DNA of 64,000 nt from Lutjanus erythropterus. Lineage: Eukaryota > Chordata > Actinopteri > Lutjaniformes > Lutjanidae. Numbering within the stretch: the first letter of the stretch is position 1; each line of letters opens with the position of its first letter. A program made the translations under genes and the position numbers. The DNA lies in NCBI GenBank assembly GCA_020091685.1, contig CM034599.1, forward strand, positions 39,697,945 through 39,761,944, read 5' to 3'. A model generated the notes under the pieces. The model did no database searches and was not told the DNA's origin. It saw only the letters and a program-made list of their open reading frames with translations. This document shows positions 35,238-45,839 of the stretch, piece by piece.

Positions 35238-35558
35238 GAGTCCATCCACTTATAGTACAACAAAGACAGGTACACACTGGCACACGCACACATATAAACT
35301 CATTCACACACAATGGATGCACCGCCAAAATAAAGCAGAAAGCTCAGAGTCCATCCACTTATGGTCTGCAACAAAGACACAGTATAACACACACACACAC
35401 ACATACACACTCACAGAGCGGACACAGTGCCAGTAGAAAGTGGCAAGGCCAAATTCAATCCACTTATGGTCTAAATGATGGGTGTCACACAAAGGCTACA
35501 CAATACACACAACGGGCAGGTACAGCCAGGCTGACACACACTCATACATTACTGTATG

Positions 35559-35560
<2 letters not shown>
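35238..35560 (+). repeat. Minisatellite of about 108 bp with internal CA runs
   Basis: Three degenerate units each begin near TCCATCCACTTATGGTCT (about 35240, 35350, 35456) and continue with CAAAGACA and CA-rich sequence. A fourth partial CCACTTATGATGGG is near 35661, beyond the CA microsatellite. Confidence 0.7.

Positions 35561-35561
<1 letters not shown>

Positions 35562-35617
<56 letters not shown>
35562..35617. repeat. (CA)28 microsatellite
   Basis: Uninterrupted CA units. Confidence 0.97.
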
Positions 35618-35618
<1 letters not shown>

Positions 35619-36919
35619 CCATACAAAATAAGCTCATGTTTACGTACCTGTATACTCAGCAAGCCACTTATGATGGGCCTATTCAATGACTTCTTTTTTT
35701 AAAAAGGGCCAGATTTGGAAAAGTAAAATGCCAAGTGCCATATATCTGACCTGCAAAGTTAGGAATTATAAAATCTGTAAAACTATATTTAATTTGTTGC
35801 TCCAATTTATTCATTTTTTCCAATTGGAAAAGAAACATTTACGAAAGTACAGGGAAAAACAAAAACAACTTTGTAATCATAGATGTAGAAGTAACACAAT
35901 ATTGAATTCAACACCTTTTTTCTTTTAGTTTGATTCCCAAATTCCTTCGGCTTAAACAGCCTTCTTTTTTTTTGGGGGGGGGGGGGATAATAAATGTCTC
36001 TCTGCTTAACAACAGACATAACTAATGAATGGGCTCATTAGCCTACAAATAAAATGATGATCTTGTTCTAAACAATGCAAACACCCATAATCTTACAGCA
36101 GGATGTTCACAGCTTTTTGAATAGAATCACAAATGTACTTATTCCATATTTATAAATGATTGAGGGGCCAGATTTAGCCCATGGGACGCCAATTTTAAAG
36201 GTCTGACTCATGGTGTGATGGAGGGATGCTCCATACATTCTGCATAGAGACAGACACGTCATGTCACATAACATACCCATACAGATTCTTTCATTTAATT
36301 AGTTATGGTAACATTGCATTGCACTGTAGACATGTGGGACCATCCGTCCATCCAAAAAAGAAAGTCACAAGAACATGAGAAGTCAGACGATCAGACAGGT
36401 TGTTAATGAGATGATCTAAACCACTTTATGTGGAGGTCAAACTGAAAGTGAATTCTATGTGGAGAATGATAAGAACAGAGCTGGAAGCTGGTCACACTTT
36501 AGGTGATCATGGATGGCATCTTAACCATAAACATAAATACAAAGGCACCGCACTGGCCTTTGGATCGTACATCAACATTGCAGCCATATCGGACTGTCAA
36601 GACTGGCCTGTAAAAGAAATAGAAGTATATGGGAGAGCTGGGTAAAAAGTACTATAATGTCTACATTTCTCAAGTGAGTCATTTTATATCCTTTCACCCA
36701 TTTTATATTATTTGCCTGTGGTCTTAATGCCACAGGACACCACCCCCACCAGTGCTTTTTTGACATGTATTTGGCACATATGCCAATTTGCTCACTCCTG
36801 GCTTGCGACTGAAGCAAGCGAACAAATGAGTGAATGTAATCATTCTAAACGTAATTGGAATACTGACCTTCATCGTGGTTTGTTTTCATTAAGGTGGAAA
36901 CAAAATGCCATAACTTATC
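35618..36919. other. No gene recognised
   Basis: Contains a T-run then G-run at about 35966-35987. The rest is unique-looking AT-rich DNA with short frames and no domain. Confidence 0.4.
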
Positions 36920-37290
36920 TTTAAATGTATTAGGCACACAGCATGTTTTCTTCAAACTGTAAAAAAGAAGAGACTCAGGAAAGTTTTATTTCACACATTG
37001 CATGCTGGGAAGTCTGCTAATATGCTGTGCCTGCACTCTAAAATGCTTTAGCCGATTGTTATTAAATTGTGTGTGCAATAAAATAATAATGAAAGCGCAT
37101 ATTTTTACAACCACTATTATGTTCATTCAGCTATCAAAAAATACACTAATGGCACAATATATGAGTTGTTAATTGGTCTTGTACAAATAAGGCTATAACA
37201 GGTTCATAAATTTTATGACTTGATGACTTAACATGAAAACATTGTGTCAGTCTCATTAGTTTTCATGTTGTGAATGTTTATGGACTCTAC
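36920..37290 (-). repeat. Interspersed element with GCATGCTGGGAA core, copy 2
   Basis: The reverse complement matches 31640-32065 in order, including TTTTAGAGTGCAGGC, GCAGACTTCCCAGCATGCAA and CTGAGTCTCTTCTTTTTTTA. It is inverted relative to copy 1 about 5 kb away. Confidence 0.6.
36994..37011 (-). promoter_or_regulatory. ZNF143-like core in a repeat
   Basis: CACATTGCATGCTGGGAA on the plus strand, reverse of TTCCCAGCATGCAATGTG. Confidence 0.45.
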
Positions 37291-38433
37291 ACAAAAATTT
37301 TGGGTTGTGGATGAACTAGTGTTTACAGTACGTGTGGCTACAGCAGGGGGTCTCTGGTGTTGGTGTCAGGATAAGGTAGAATCGAGTCGATTGTGTATTT
37401 CTTTGTGGGAGTTTCTCCAGGAGTTGCTGCTGTCTTAGGAGAGCAAAGGCCGATGCTGCAAACCTGAGTGATTGTCTGTACCACCATCACCCACTGTACA
37501 GTTGTACATTATGTCTGTCTATGAATGCATACACTGTTATTTCAGTCTTTATTTCCTGATTTGCTTTGTTTTTGTTGGGGATCTGTGGTACGAAAACCTG
37601 AAGCAGACATTTTGAGTTCTTTTGTGATCGTAAACTGGATTGGACTGAACTTTTTAGGGGTTGTGGGGAAAACAAAACAGACTCTTTACCAGATGGACTG
37701 AACTTTGTACACACTGGTTTCAGATCTTTACTCTGTACATAAAATTTAGGAGTTGGAATTGGTATTGGGAAGGAACAATGATTTTGGACCATGTCTAATT
37801 TTGAGCATTTAAAGACTGTGTAAAGAAGCATTAAATGTGTGTCATGAATTTGTCAGACCACAGAAATGTGTGTTATTAATTACTCAGCCAAATTCTGCTG
37901 TTTCAGTGTCAAATACCACAACCATAACGTCGCACATCTTTACTGGACATTTCCAGACATGTTTGAGCCACCAGAGCCAGAGGACATGGTATGAGATGGT
38001 ATTTTTTAATTCTGTGTCGGGTTGTTGGAACTGAAGTGAGCTGAAGTGAACTGCTGGGTTCATTTGGACTGAGAGAGTCGCTGAGGGTACATTTGTAACT
38101 GACGGTCAGGGAAGGTGAGGGAAGGGGGAGATGCTGTTGCTCATGCGCCGGTTCATGGGGCTTATATAGTGTTGGGGGACCATGGCTCCAGCACATCACC
38201 GAACCATGTTTCATCTCCCCCCAAACTGGACATAGAAATCATGAACAACAGTTTAGCAATCTAACTCCACAATTCAGTACTACATAGTTCTCAGACTTTT
38301 CACCTTTTCACCAAGTGTCTGAGAAGAAAAACTCCCTTTTTCCTGTGTATGATTTTTAATTTTATGAAAATCTCCCTCTTTTCCCTACTTGTAACACATT
38401 ACTGTCTAACAACAAACCAATCTTAGGCATAGG

Positions 38434-38435
<2 letters not shown>
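37291..38435. other. No gene recognised; possible LTR-like remnant
   Basis: About 1.1 kb with a TATATAG word near 38165 and a C/G-rich end near 38200-38225, which faintly recalls an LTR, but no matching second LTR or primer-binding site was identified. Confidence 0.3.

Positions 38436-38465
<30 letters not shown>
38436..38465. repeat. (CA)15 microsatellite
   Basis: Uninterrupted CA units. Confidence 0.95.
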
Positions 38466-38468
<3 letters not shown>

Positions 38469-39095
38469 GGCATTAGATGTCAGCAATGCCATTCACTTAT
38501 TTCACAAATGTGCTGTACAGTATATAACTTCCTGTGGTGTAAAAGAAAGCCACAGAAAAGATACTTTTTTAGCCACCTGCTCTGGCGAGCTGCCAAGTCC
38601 CTGTCAAACCCACAACCAAACTTTCAAGTTAATCTACTCTTCCCTAAAACTCTACCCTGTGATCGAGCTGCTGAAAGTTACCTGCCTTGATCAAATAAGG
38701 GAGTGGGGTAGCGTGTGTGTGGGGGGGACCAAATCGGAAGCTTCACACCGCTGCTAAATCTACCCCATGGCAGCGAGTACCTGCTGCCTGCTATCTCCGT
38801 CCCTCCTGTAGCCTCAGGCCATGAAAGCAGCCTTGGCTAACATTAGGCTGCATTTCCTAGGGCTCAGTGAAACAGAGTACCACCTGTCCTCCTCTAATAA
38901 CACAAAAAGTAGCTTTTCCCTCCTCTCTGCCTTCCATCTTCACAAAGACAATGAGCTGCTGCCTCTTTTATAGCGTGCATTGAGGTCGGGCTGATGGGCA
39001 AACCCTCCTTCAGGCTCAGGAGGAGGAAAAAAAAAGGGGGGTGGGGGGAAGAAGTCAGTGGTAGCACCTGCAGTGTCACAGCCCAGCCTGCCTGT
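38466..39095. other. No gene recognised
   Basis: Moderately GC-rich; frames of 60-98 codons overlap on both strands without a domain. Confidence 0.4.
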
Positions 39096-39133
39096 CAACC
39101 AACCAACCAACCAACCAACCAACCCACCAACCA
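39096..39133. repeat. (CAAC)n microsatellite
   Basis: Tetranucleotide CAAC/CCAA units with one interruption near the end. Confidence 0.9.
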
Positions 39134-39332
39134 GCCTCCAGTCCATCCCAGTCATTGTGTTGCCTGTCTGCCATTGAGTCGCGAGTCTTCTCCCAATTCC
39201 CACAGTTCAGCTCAGGATGACAAACAGCTAATTAATTTCCCTGACGCCAGAAAAAGCAAGACTCAAGCTGGGGAGGAAGACCGCCTTTAGCAAAAAAGAA
39301 GTGGAAGTGGAGAGATTAATTCATGAAGCTCG

Positions 39333-39349
39333 TTTTTTTTTTTTTTTTT
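39333..39349. repeat. T-run of 17
   Basis: Uninterrupted T residues. Confidence 0.95.
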
Positions 39350-39405
39350 CCTCCTGCTAGTATTTGCATGAGGAGTTCTGGCTGTGGACTTCAGTGTGTG
39401 CTGTC

Positions 39406-39406
<1 letters not shown>

Positions 39407-39436
<30 letters not shown>

Positions 39437-39452
39437 GTACACACACACACAC
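39407..39452. repeat. Compound (TC)n-(AC)n microsatellite
   Basis: TC units followed by AC units with one GTAC interruption. Confidence 0.9.
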
Positions 39453-39639
39453 CTCTAATTCGCATTCACCTCCTCCTTGTCTGTATTTTCCTCAACTTTA
39501 GCCTTTGGCGCTCTCTCTCTCCAATGACCTCATACATCAATATGAACCAAAATGCATACATTCCACTCATTAAAATTCATGTTAAATCCACTATATTCAT
39601 AAGAATTAAGAGGTAAAATAATATGAGGACAAAGCCGGA

Positions 39640-40210
39640 ATGTGGCTTCAGCCTTTATTAGCCACATTTAGCGATTTTACCCCTGCAGAAGCAGATGGAG
39701 GAAGTTGTCAGGGTGTTTAGACGCAGTTTTCAAATCATCTGATGGAGATAAACAATGTGAGCCCTTCGTGTTTTTCTTAAAACGAGCAAAGAGACTGATT
39801 CAGCGAGGCGATTGATCTCATTATGCCACCACCGAATGCTTTTATGGTCATTACATCACAGTCCCACTTGCTCCACTGCTTTATCCATATTAAGATGTAT
39901 TGAATTCAATTCCTCCGCGCCGCAGATATAGAGAGGATGTCTCAGTTTCCAGTCTGTCACATGAAACAGCCCATTATTAGTTTCACACTCAAAATGATGT
40001 ACAGAAAGGTTACTTTAGTGAAACGATCGGCCCTTTACTTTTAACGAGTGCATATATCATAAAGCAATCTGAGGGCAATAATCGTTCATCATTATTGAGA
40101 CGACGGCGCTGCTTCAGGGACCTGGCGGCAGAATGGAAAACAGATTTCCTTCAGGCTGGGGCAGAGGTGTTGGCGGCTCTGTTCAGTCTGCAGCAGGAAG
40201 AGGAAGAAAT
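39640..40210. other. Repeat-poor block, candidate conserved non-coding
   Basis: About 570 bp without transposon words, with many homeodomain-like words (TGATCTCATTATGCC, CCATATTAAGATG, CCCATTATTAGTTTC, GCAATAATCG). No open frame. This is one of the more convincing regulatory-looking stretches by eye. Confidence 0.3.
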
Positions 40211-40529
40211 CTGATTTTTAGACTTGCGTGATACAGATGTGATGTTTTCTAATCAGCATGAGCAGCAAAAAGCTTCACTTTCTTTTTTTTATTCCAAGTT
40301 GGAGCACATGGTATGTGCAACACCAGATCCAGAGGCAAGATGAACACTCAGATTGTAATTTGCAAGTGTTCCCATGACAAAGCAGATGTTTATTCAACTG
40401 AAACAACTGTCTCATCTGTGCTTTAGCACAGAGCCATGGCCATAGCTCAGGTCCTGTCACTGCAGTTGTTTGCAGCTACCTGGGGGGGAGTGTTTGCAAT
40501 TAAACATCTGTGTCCTCATTATAGAAAAA

Positions 40530-40785
40530 TTACTCCAATATCTAAAAACCATAAATAAACCACACTATCAACACTCCAAACGTTTAAAAATGCAAATATC
40601 AGCACTCACAAATGTCAAGAACCCCAACATCAACACTAAAAATATCATGAATGCCAATATCAATGATAAAAATTATAAAGAACCCCAATATCAGTACTCC
40701 AAAATATCAAGAACTCCAATATCAACCGTCCAAAATATGAAGAACCCCAATATCAATGCTGAAAATCACAAAGACCCCCAACTGT
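40530..40785 (+). repeat. Minisatellite, about 32-bp units
   Basis: About eight degenerate copies of an AAGAACCCCAATATCAACAC-type unit followed by TCCAAAATATC. It creates an 114-codon plus frame with repeating Asn/Pro/Ile-rich peptide, which is not a gene. It stops directly at the Gypsy fragment. There are no unique spacers, so it is not a CRISPR array. Confidence 0.85.
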
Positions 40786-40829
40786 TCCGTAGTGGCAGCA
40801 AAGATCTCCGATAGTGTTACCAGTTTTTC

Positions 40830-41230
40830 TAGAGTGCGAATGATTGCGAAGCACTTTCTGTCACAGAGTTATTCCTTTCAGCTCTGTTCAATGCTCCACT
40901 TGCATAAGCAAGAAACACTTCAGTTCCACTGTCTGTCCTCTGGGTCAACGCAGCTCCAAGACCTCTATTACCTGTGTCGGTATAGACTAGGAATGGTAAA
41001 TCTGGATTTGGGTGCTCCAACCAAGGTGGAGAGATCAAACTGGACTTCAGATTTGGTCAAAGGCGTGATGTCAGGCTTGACTCTAGATGAAAGGTCTTCC
41101 CTTTTATTCAGTCTTTCAGAGGCTGAGCAGTCTCTGTCAGGATCAACACTGATTCCTTTACAAGAGACAATGTGTCCAATAAATCTGATTTCTATCAGGT
41201 GGAATCTAGACTTCTTGAGAATGGTCAATC
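40830..41230 (-). pseudogene. Ty3/Gypsy polyprotein fragment (RT end and RNase H)
   Basis: On the minus strand two frames carry recognisable Gypsy sequence. From about 41225 to 41150 a frame reads KKSRFHLIEIRFIGHIVSCK and then GISVDP, the end of the reverse-transcriptase palm and thumb, where family members have a CxF...FLGHxVSxxGI pattern. From 41035 to 40832 a second frame reads EHPNPDLPFLVYTDTGNRGL followed by GAALTQR and ALNRAERNNSVTE, matching the start of the RNase H domain with its first catalytic aspartate region (YTDT) and the NYSVTE-like block. The frames differ and stops intervene, so it is frameshifted and dead. Protease, most of RT and integrase were not found, although degraded sequence may continue upstream to about 41460. 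Confidence 0.75.
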
Positions 41231-42129
41231 TATTACAGCCTGCAGATGTTTGATAACAAATAAACAATGATGTCACCTAGATAGACTTGACTCATATTGT
41301 CCCACAAGCTTCCTAACTTTTGTTTCAAAGATCCTACAAGATTCAACTGTTGGCTGTGTCATATCCTGTCTCAGACATTGTATCTGATCTTCACTTAAGA
41401 AAGATTCTTCAATTGACAGTTGTCCTGTCATGCCTTTATCTGCATTTAGAATGTACACAAGACTGCCTGTGTCCTTGACGCCAGCTGTCTTACTTCACTT
41501 GTCAAGCTAGCTTATTACAGTGGACAAGAAAAGACTGGCGTTCAGTTTTAGATTTGATGAGTTGGAGGCATTAATCATGTTGGTGTAGGAGAAGAGACCT
41601 CACCTTTTAAGGAAGTTTTCTTCTTAATCATTGATCCAGCATAAAGATTTAATGTAGCAAGAGGTGGTGGATGCCATCATGTGTGCAGAGTTTAGAGAAC
41701 TGCAAATGCAGCATGTTGATCAAAATCAAAATCAATCATCTTGGCAATTGATGGTCCAGGAAATTCTAAGTGTCATCACACAATTTGAATGGTCTTTTTT
41801 ATCATAATATTTCATTGTCATTGTTATTGCCACACAGACCTTACAACAATGCTTTTTCCATTATTGTTAGCAGGATTCCTAATTTAGAAAATTCTTCAAT
41901 TTGGACGGTTCTGTAATATCCTAATATAAGATAGGGTGTTGTCCTACATGTTTCTGTAAAATTAAAAACCTGCAACATCATCCTGAGATAAGCTAGGATT
42001 TTAGACCTGGGAAGTTTCTGTATTGACGCCCCAGGTGAATATTTTATAGGGTAATTCCTGTATTTTCAGAATGAACTCTTTTAAATCACAATTTGTCAAC
42101 TTTTACACAAATAATATACTTAAACACAA
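41231..42129. other. Possible continuation of the Gypsy relic; otherwise unassigned
   Basis: A 61-codon minus frame at 41273-41458 lies just upstream in the element's orientation but does not match a polyprotein domain I know. The remaining sequence is AT-rich and unassigned. Confidence 0.3.
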
Positions 42130-42350
42130 AACTGAATAAATAAATAGTTCAGTTTTTTGGGGGTCTGTTTGCTGAGTGACTGTGACTGTTGGACAGGATC
42201 AGGCTAACTGTTGGCTAACCTTTTGCCAGTCTTTATGCTAAGCTAATGGTCTCCTTGCTAACTTCATATTTAGTGTGCAAATATGAAGGGTTATTGATCT
42301 TCTTATCTAACTCTCACCAAGGTAAAGTGTAGAATTATTCCCTTAACCAA
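42130..42350 (+). repeat. Teleost interspersed repeat fragment
   Basis: GGCTAACTGTTGGCTAACCT, GTCTTTATGCTAAGCTAATG and CTTCTTATCTAACTCTCACC follow, from memory, a percomorph repeat often seen in 3' untranslated regions. Confidence 0.55.
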
Positions 42351-42419
42351 GCTCCTTAACCTTAACCATACCTTAACCATATTTTCATTTTATCTTCCTT
42401 TAACCTTAAGGTTTTGTCT

Positions 42420-42970
42420 TTCTGAGAATGGAGTGAGAACAGAGTCCCAGCTTGTGTGTGTGCATGTGTGTGTCCCAGTCCCTGAGCGTAAGGTGAGAGG
42501 GTTGTTGTGCACTGTGTTTTATTGCGCTCCAGCCTGCAACTGAGCCAGACTTTTAATTGCGGTGGTGGCGGTGGGAGGGGCTGCCGGGGTGGCTCGTCAC
42601 CCTGCTGCCGTGAGCTGGGAGGCTGGGAGTCAGGGCAGGTCCTGATCCCCTCCCCTGGGGCCCTGGGGCCCAGCAAACTGTCACCTCTTCCTCCTGACGC
42701 TGCACACCTGAGGCTCCCGGCACTGCCGCCGTGCCCCCGCCCCTCCTCCCCCTCCTCCATCCTCCACCCTCCCCTCCTCCACCTCTCCTCCCCCTCCTGC
42801 CTCGCACCCGTCTGCCCTGCTGACATTATACAGCTCACAACGTCTGTCTATACGCGTCCGCTGATCAATAGGCTTGACTCGGAGCACATCGACGCTGGCA
42901 TCGGCCTCATTGATCACATCCAGCCTCCATGGTTGGGTTTTCAAAGATAATTGGGCCCAGGAACCTGCCT
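42420..42970. other. GC-rich repeat-poor block
   Basis: C/T-rich on the plus strand with overlapping frames of 84-158 codons on both strands caused by composition. The 3' part (42835-42960) is less biased and includes CCGCTGATCAATAGGCTTGA and CATTGATCACATCC. No known domain. Confidence 0.25.
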
Positions 42971-43457
42971 CCTTATGAGTGACAGTGGGCTGAAATGATA
43001 ATCAACTGGATCCAGTCCAAGTACAATCCCAGCAGGACTGGCTGGACTTGAGGCAGACGGCGGGGTTTCCTATTTTTAAAAGGATCTTTTAGTTAAGCTG
43101 TAGCCTCCAACAAGCATTCAGGGATCATAAATACTGTATCTATGGCTACTGAAAACCTGACAGTATCGCATCATATGACAACATGTGAAAGAATCAAAAG
43201 AATAGTGGCACTGTAAGAAATCATTCAGGAATTTAGTGGAATCAGCTAATCTTTTAACGCAGATATGCAAGCTTTATTTGTTCAAGATAATTAAATTTTT
43301 AGTATTTATTTTCAGAACATTTCAGAAAATACAGTTCTTTTATTTGAAGTCTGTTGACTTGAAATCAAATTGATGAATTGAATGAATGTTTTGTGCAAAG
43401 TTCAATCAACTTCTTAAATTAAGTTTCTGAAGAAACATGATGAACATATTAACATAC

Positions 43458-43474
43458 TTCCCAGCATGCATTGT
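43458..43474 (+). promoter_or_regulatory. ZNF143-like core in a repeat
   Basis: TTCCCAGCATGCATTGT within the element at 43209-45080. Confidence 0.45.
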
Positions 43475-43949
43475 TTGAGCATCGTCTTTGTGCTGGTGTT
43501 GGAACAAAGTAGCTCCAACAAGAGCAGCTGAGGCTGTAAGTTCTTTGTGTGAAATGAAGAACTGACTTTTCAAACTGAGAAAAAATAGGAAAATCAAATG
43601 TGTTTGCAATGTTCATCAGTGTGACTGAAGAGGGTTACTTTAAAAATATATTATGACACAAATTACTAAGCACCTGTTAAAAAATGTAGTCAGTAACCTG
43701 ATTCAAGTACTGCAATATAAAAGAAATGTAACTTGATTACTTCTCATTACCTTTGGATTACCTCAATATAAAATATGGAGAATCTGTTAGGCCGAATACA
43801 ATATTCATGACTATTGTTCAGTGTATTAATTGTTGCACTTAAACTTCACGTAAACTGTCATGAACTTATTCCTATCTGGGGCTTCTGCTTTTACCCACAC
43901 ACCATCCTGGTCACCAGCATCACCACCTACAGTCCAAAATAGCACTGCC

Positions 43950-44215
43950 ATCATTAATCAATTAATCAAACTATACTGATATTCGATTAACAGTTTGAGT
44001 CATTTTTTTTTCAAGACAAAAAGTCAGAATTCTCTGATTTCAGCTTCTTAAATCAGATTTTTTTTAAAAATAATAAAAATAAAAGACATCTGAAGATGTA
44101 ATTTTAGGCTTTGGGAAACAGTGATTGACATTTAAACAAACAAACTATTAGCTATTAATCAAGGAAATACTGACTGATTAATCTAATATGAAAATAATCG
44201 TTAGTTGCAGCCTTA
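43950..44215 (+). repeat. GATTAATC-class element, degenerate copy
   Basis: ATTAATCAATTAATCAAACT at the start and GAAAATAATCGTTAGTTGCA at the end match the family at 19541-19878. Confidence 0.5.
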
Positions 44216-44469
44216 GTCCCCAAATATTTTGTAGTAGTAGTAGTCATTAACATTAACAGGTTAGCTACCTAGCTAACTAGATTTCTGTTTAGCTCTCTGT
44301 GCAGCTAACGTTAGCAGTTGGCCTGTTGTGGTTGGTCTTACCTGTAAATGTTTATTTGATTAACATATTGGTTGATGTTTGCACACTGGGCATGGTGGTA
44401 TATCAGTCTTTATTTTGAAATCTATTTTAAAATGGTAATGCTGCTAATGATCCCCCCTCTTAATAAATA

Positions 44470-44847
44470 CAGGGTGTCCATAAAGTCTCTTTACAATTTA
44501 ACAAATTTATTACAAAAGCAAATGAATGGACAAATCAGTGGAAATTATTACAAGATGAAAAGTAGATATTGAAGTTTTGTTGCCTCATTTAATACACCTC
44601 TATATGGGCAGCATTAGTTGCAAAAAGCACATTGAAACGGTACTCGATTTCTTGCCATGTTCGCTGTAGCATAGCCTCATCAACGGTGGCAATGGCATCA
44701 GTAATCTTTGGCTTCATGTGTGAAGCATGAATGTGATTAAAAACTTTGATAACCACTGAGTACATAGAGCAAATCTGATTAACATGTGTCATCAATTGCT
44801 TTTGTAATAAATCTTTTAAACTGTAAAGAGACTTTGTGGACACCCTG
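44470..44847 (-). mobile_element. Internally deleted Tc1/mariner-type element
   Basis: Terminal inverted repeats: CAGGGTGTCCATAAAGTCTC at the left and, reversed, CAGGGTGTCCACAAAGTCTC at the right, continuing TTTACA. TA dinucleotides flank both ends (44468-44469, 44848-44849), the expected target duplication. Total length is 378 bp against roughly 1.2-1.5 kb for an autonomous member, so most of the transposase is deleted. Confidence 0.85.
44589..44730 (-). pseudogene. Transposase C-terminal remnant (Tc1/mariner superfamily)
   Basis: The minus-strand frame ends with about 45 residues reading MLQRTWQEIEYRFNVLFATN followed by AAHIEVY and a stop. This matches the extreme C-terminus of a transposase subgroup in which a WxExxYRxDxCRxTxGAHIE pattern is typical (recalled). 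The catalytic DDE/D core and the DNA-binding N-terminus are missing, so it is non-functional. The longer frame extends upstream only because it runs into the terminal repeat. Confidence 0.6.
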
Positions 44848-45089
44848 TATATCTGCAACCTTGTTACATCTTTTATTTGCAACTGTAATGAACTAAGGTT
44901 ACCTTTTTTGTATCCAAATGATGTAATCCCATTACATGTAATCTGTTCCTCCCCAAGCCTGATAATATCAAGTTTATTTTACGAGAAAAGTTGTCAGCTT
45001 GTCTTTTGAAATTCAGTCAACTTAAAATTTTATGGCAAACTGGACACTAACTTTAAGTTAAAATAAATACTTTTATTTGTCTATAGTCA

Positions 45090-45660
45090 AATACGTCTGT
45101 GACTATAGATAACAAACATATAAAATGAGTAATTAAATAAATATATCTCTGGGAAGCAGGCCATTGATTTAATACTTAGAGCAGAAGTGCTACAGCAGCT
45201 TCCTACCAAAAATATCCTCCCCCTGGATCCTCAGTCCCCTCTCAAATTGAGTGTCTGAGAGATGATGTAAGGCTTTAATAAAAGGCCAGGCTGCTGATAT
45301 TGATATTCATTATTACGTGGCCTGAGTTAACCCCATTATGTTCCCATTAGGACTAATAACACACACAGCTAACTCATTTGTTTCATTTAGCCATTCTGCA
45401 TATACAAAATTAAATGACAGCGGATGGTGACAAAAGGAGACAGAGTGCTTTCACTTGATTTGCGCACATTTTCAACTCATGACAGCATTTCACGGGTTTT
45501 AAGAGAAAAGAGAGTCATCTGAATATCAAAAGAGATCTATGGAGGATAATGAGCGTGCTAAATCAATATTTCATATGTGAAGAGTGAGATTTATGGTGTA
45601 TTGTGTGTCAAGCAGTTCTTTTTTTTTCCTGACACGAATTCTTAGCTGCTCTCCAGCAGG
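45090..45660. other. Repeat-poor block, candidate conserved non-coding
   Basis: Follows the nested elements and is free of repeat words. Contains a MEIS/TGIF-type TGACAG at 45415-45420 next to AAATTAAA and several ATTA words. No coding frame. Confidence 0.28.
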
Positions 45661-45839
45661 TAGCCACAACACAGGATCAGCAGCACCAGAATAGCTTCGC
45701 GAGGTAGTGATGTAGCTGGTGAATTGGGTGAACGACGGTGAGCCCAGGGCATAGGCCTACATATTCAGAGAGAAGAGGACTCAACCTGCTTTTGGAGGAT
45801 GAAGGCTGCTAAAAATAAGCCAGAAGAGCTGAAATCACA

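Larger units (their letters stand above)
43637..44957. mobile_element. GTAATCTGATTAC-class element inserted in the previous one
   Basis: Starts GGTTACTTTAAAAATATATT with GTAACTTGATTACTTCTCAT nearby, and ends GATGTAATCCCATTACATGT then AATCTGTTCCTCCCCAAGCC, an end often seen in fish non-autonomous elements. It splits the host element at a point where the 34-kb copy is continuous. It contains a GATTAATC-class piece (43950-44215) and a mariner-type element (44470-44847). Confidence 0.5.
43209..45080 (-). mobile_element. CACTGTAAAAATAA-class element carrying nested insertions
   Basis: Minus-strand counterpart of 33510-34803: 43209-43636 matches the right part and 44958-45080 the left part (AAGTTAGTGTCCAGTTTGCC, GACTGAATTTCAAAAGACAA on the reverse strand). 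The two are split by about 1.3 kb of later insertions. Confidence 0.65.

Noticed and set aside
37291..38225. LTR of a retrotransposon
   Set aside because: A TATATAG word and C/G-rich end are suggestive, but no second LTR, primer-binding site or target duplication was found.
40530..40785. Possible CRISPR array
   Set aside because: Units are contiguous and degenerate with no unique spacers, and the sequence is eukaryotic.
40470..40814. 114-codon plus frame with repeating peptide
   Set aside because: The frame is the translation of a minisatellite.
42362..42950. Frames of 84-158 codons on both strands
   Set aside because: C/T-rich composition removes stop codons; peptides are Gly/Arg or Pro/Ser low complexity.
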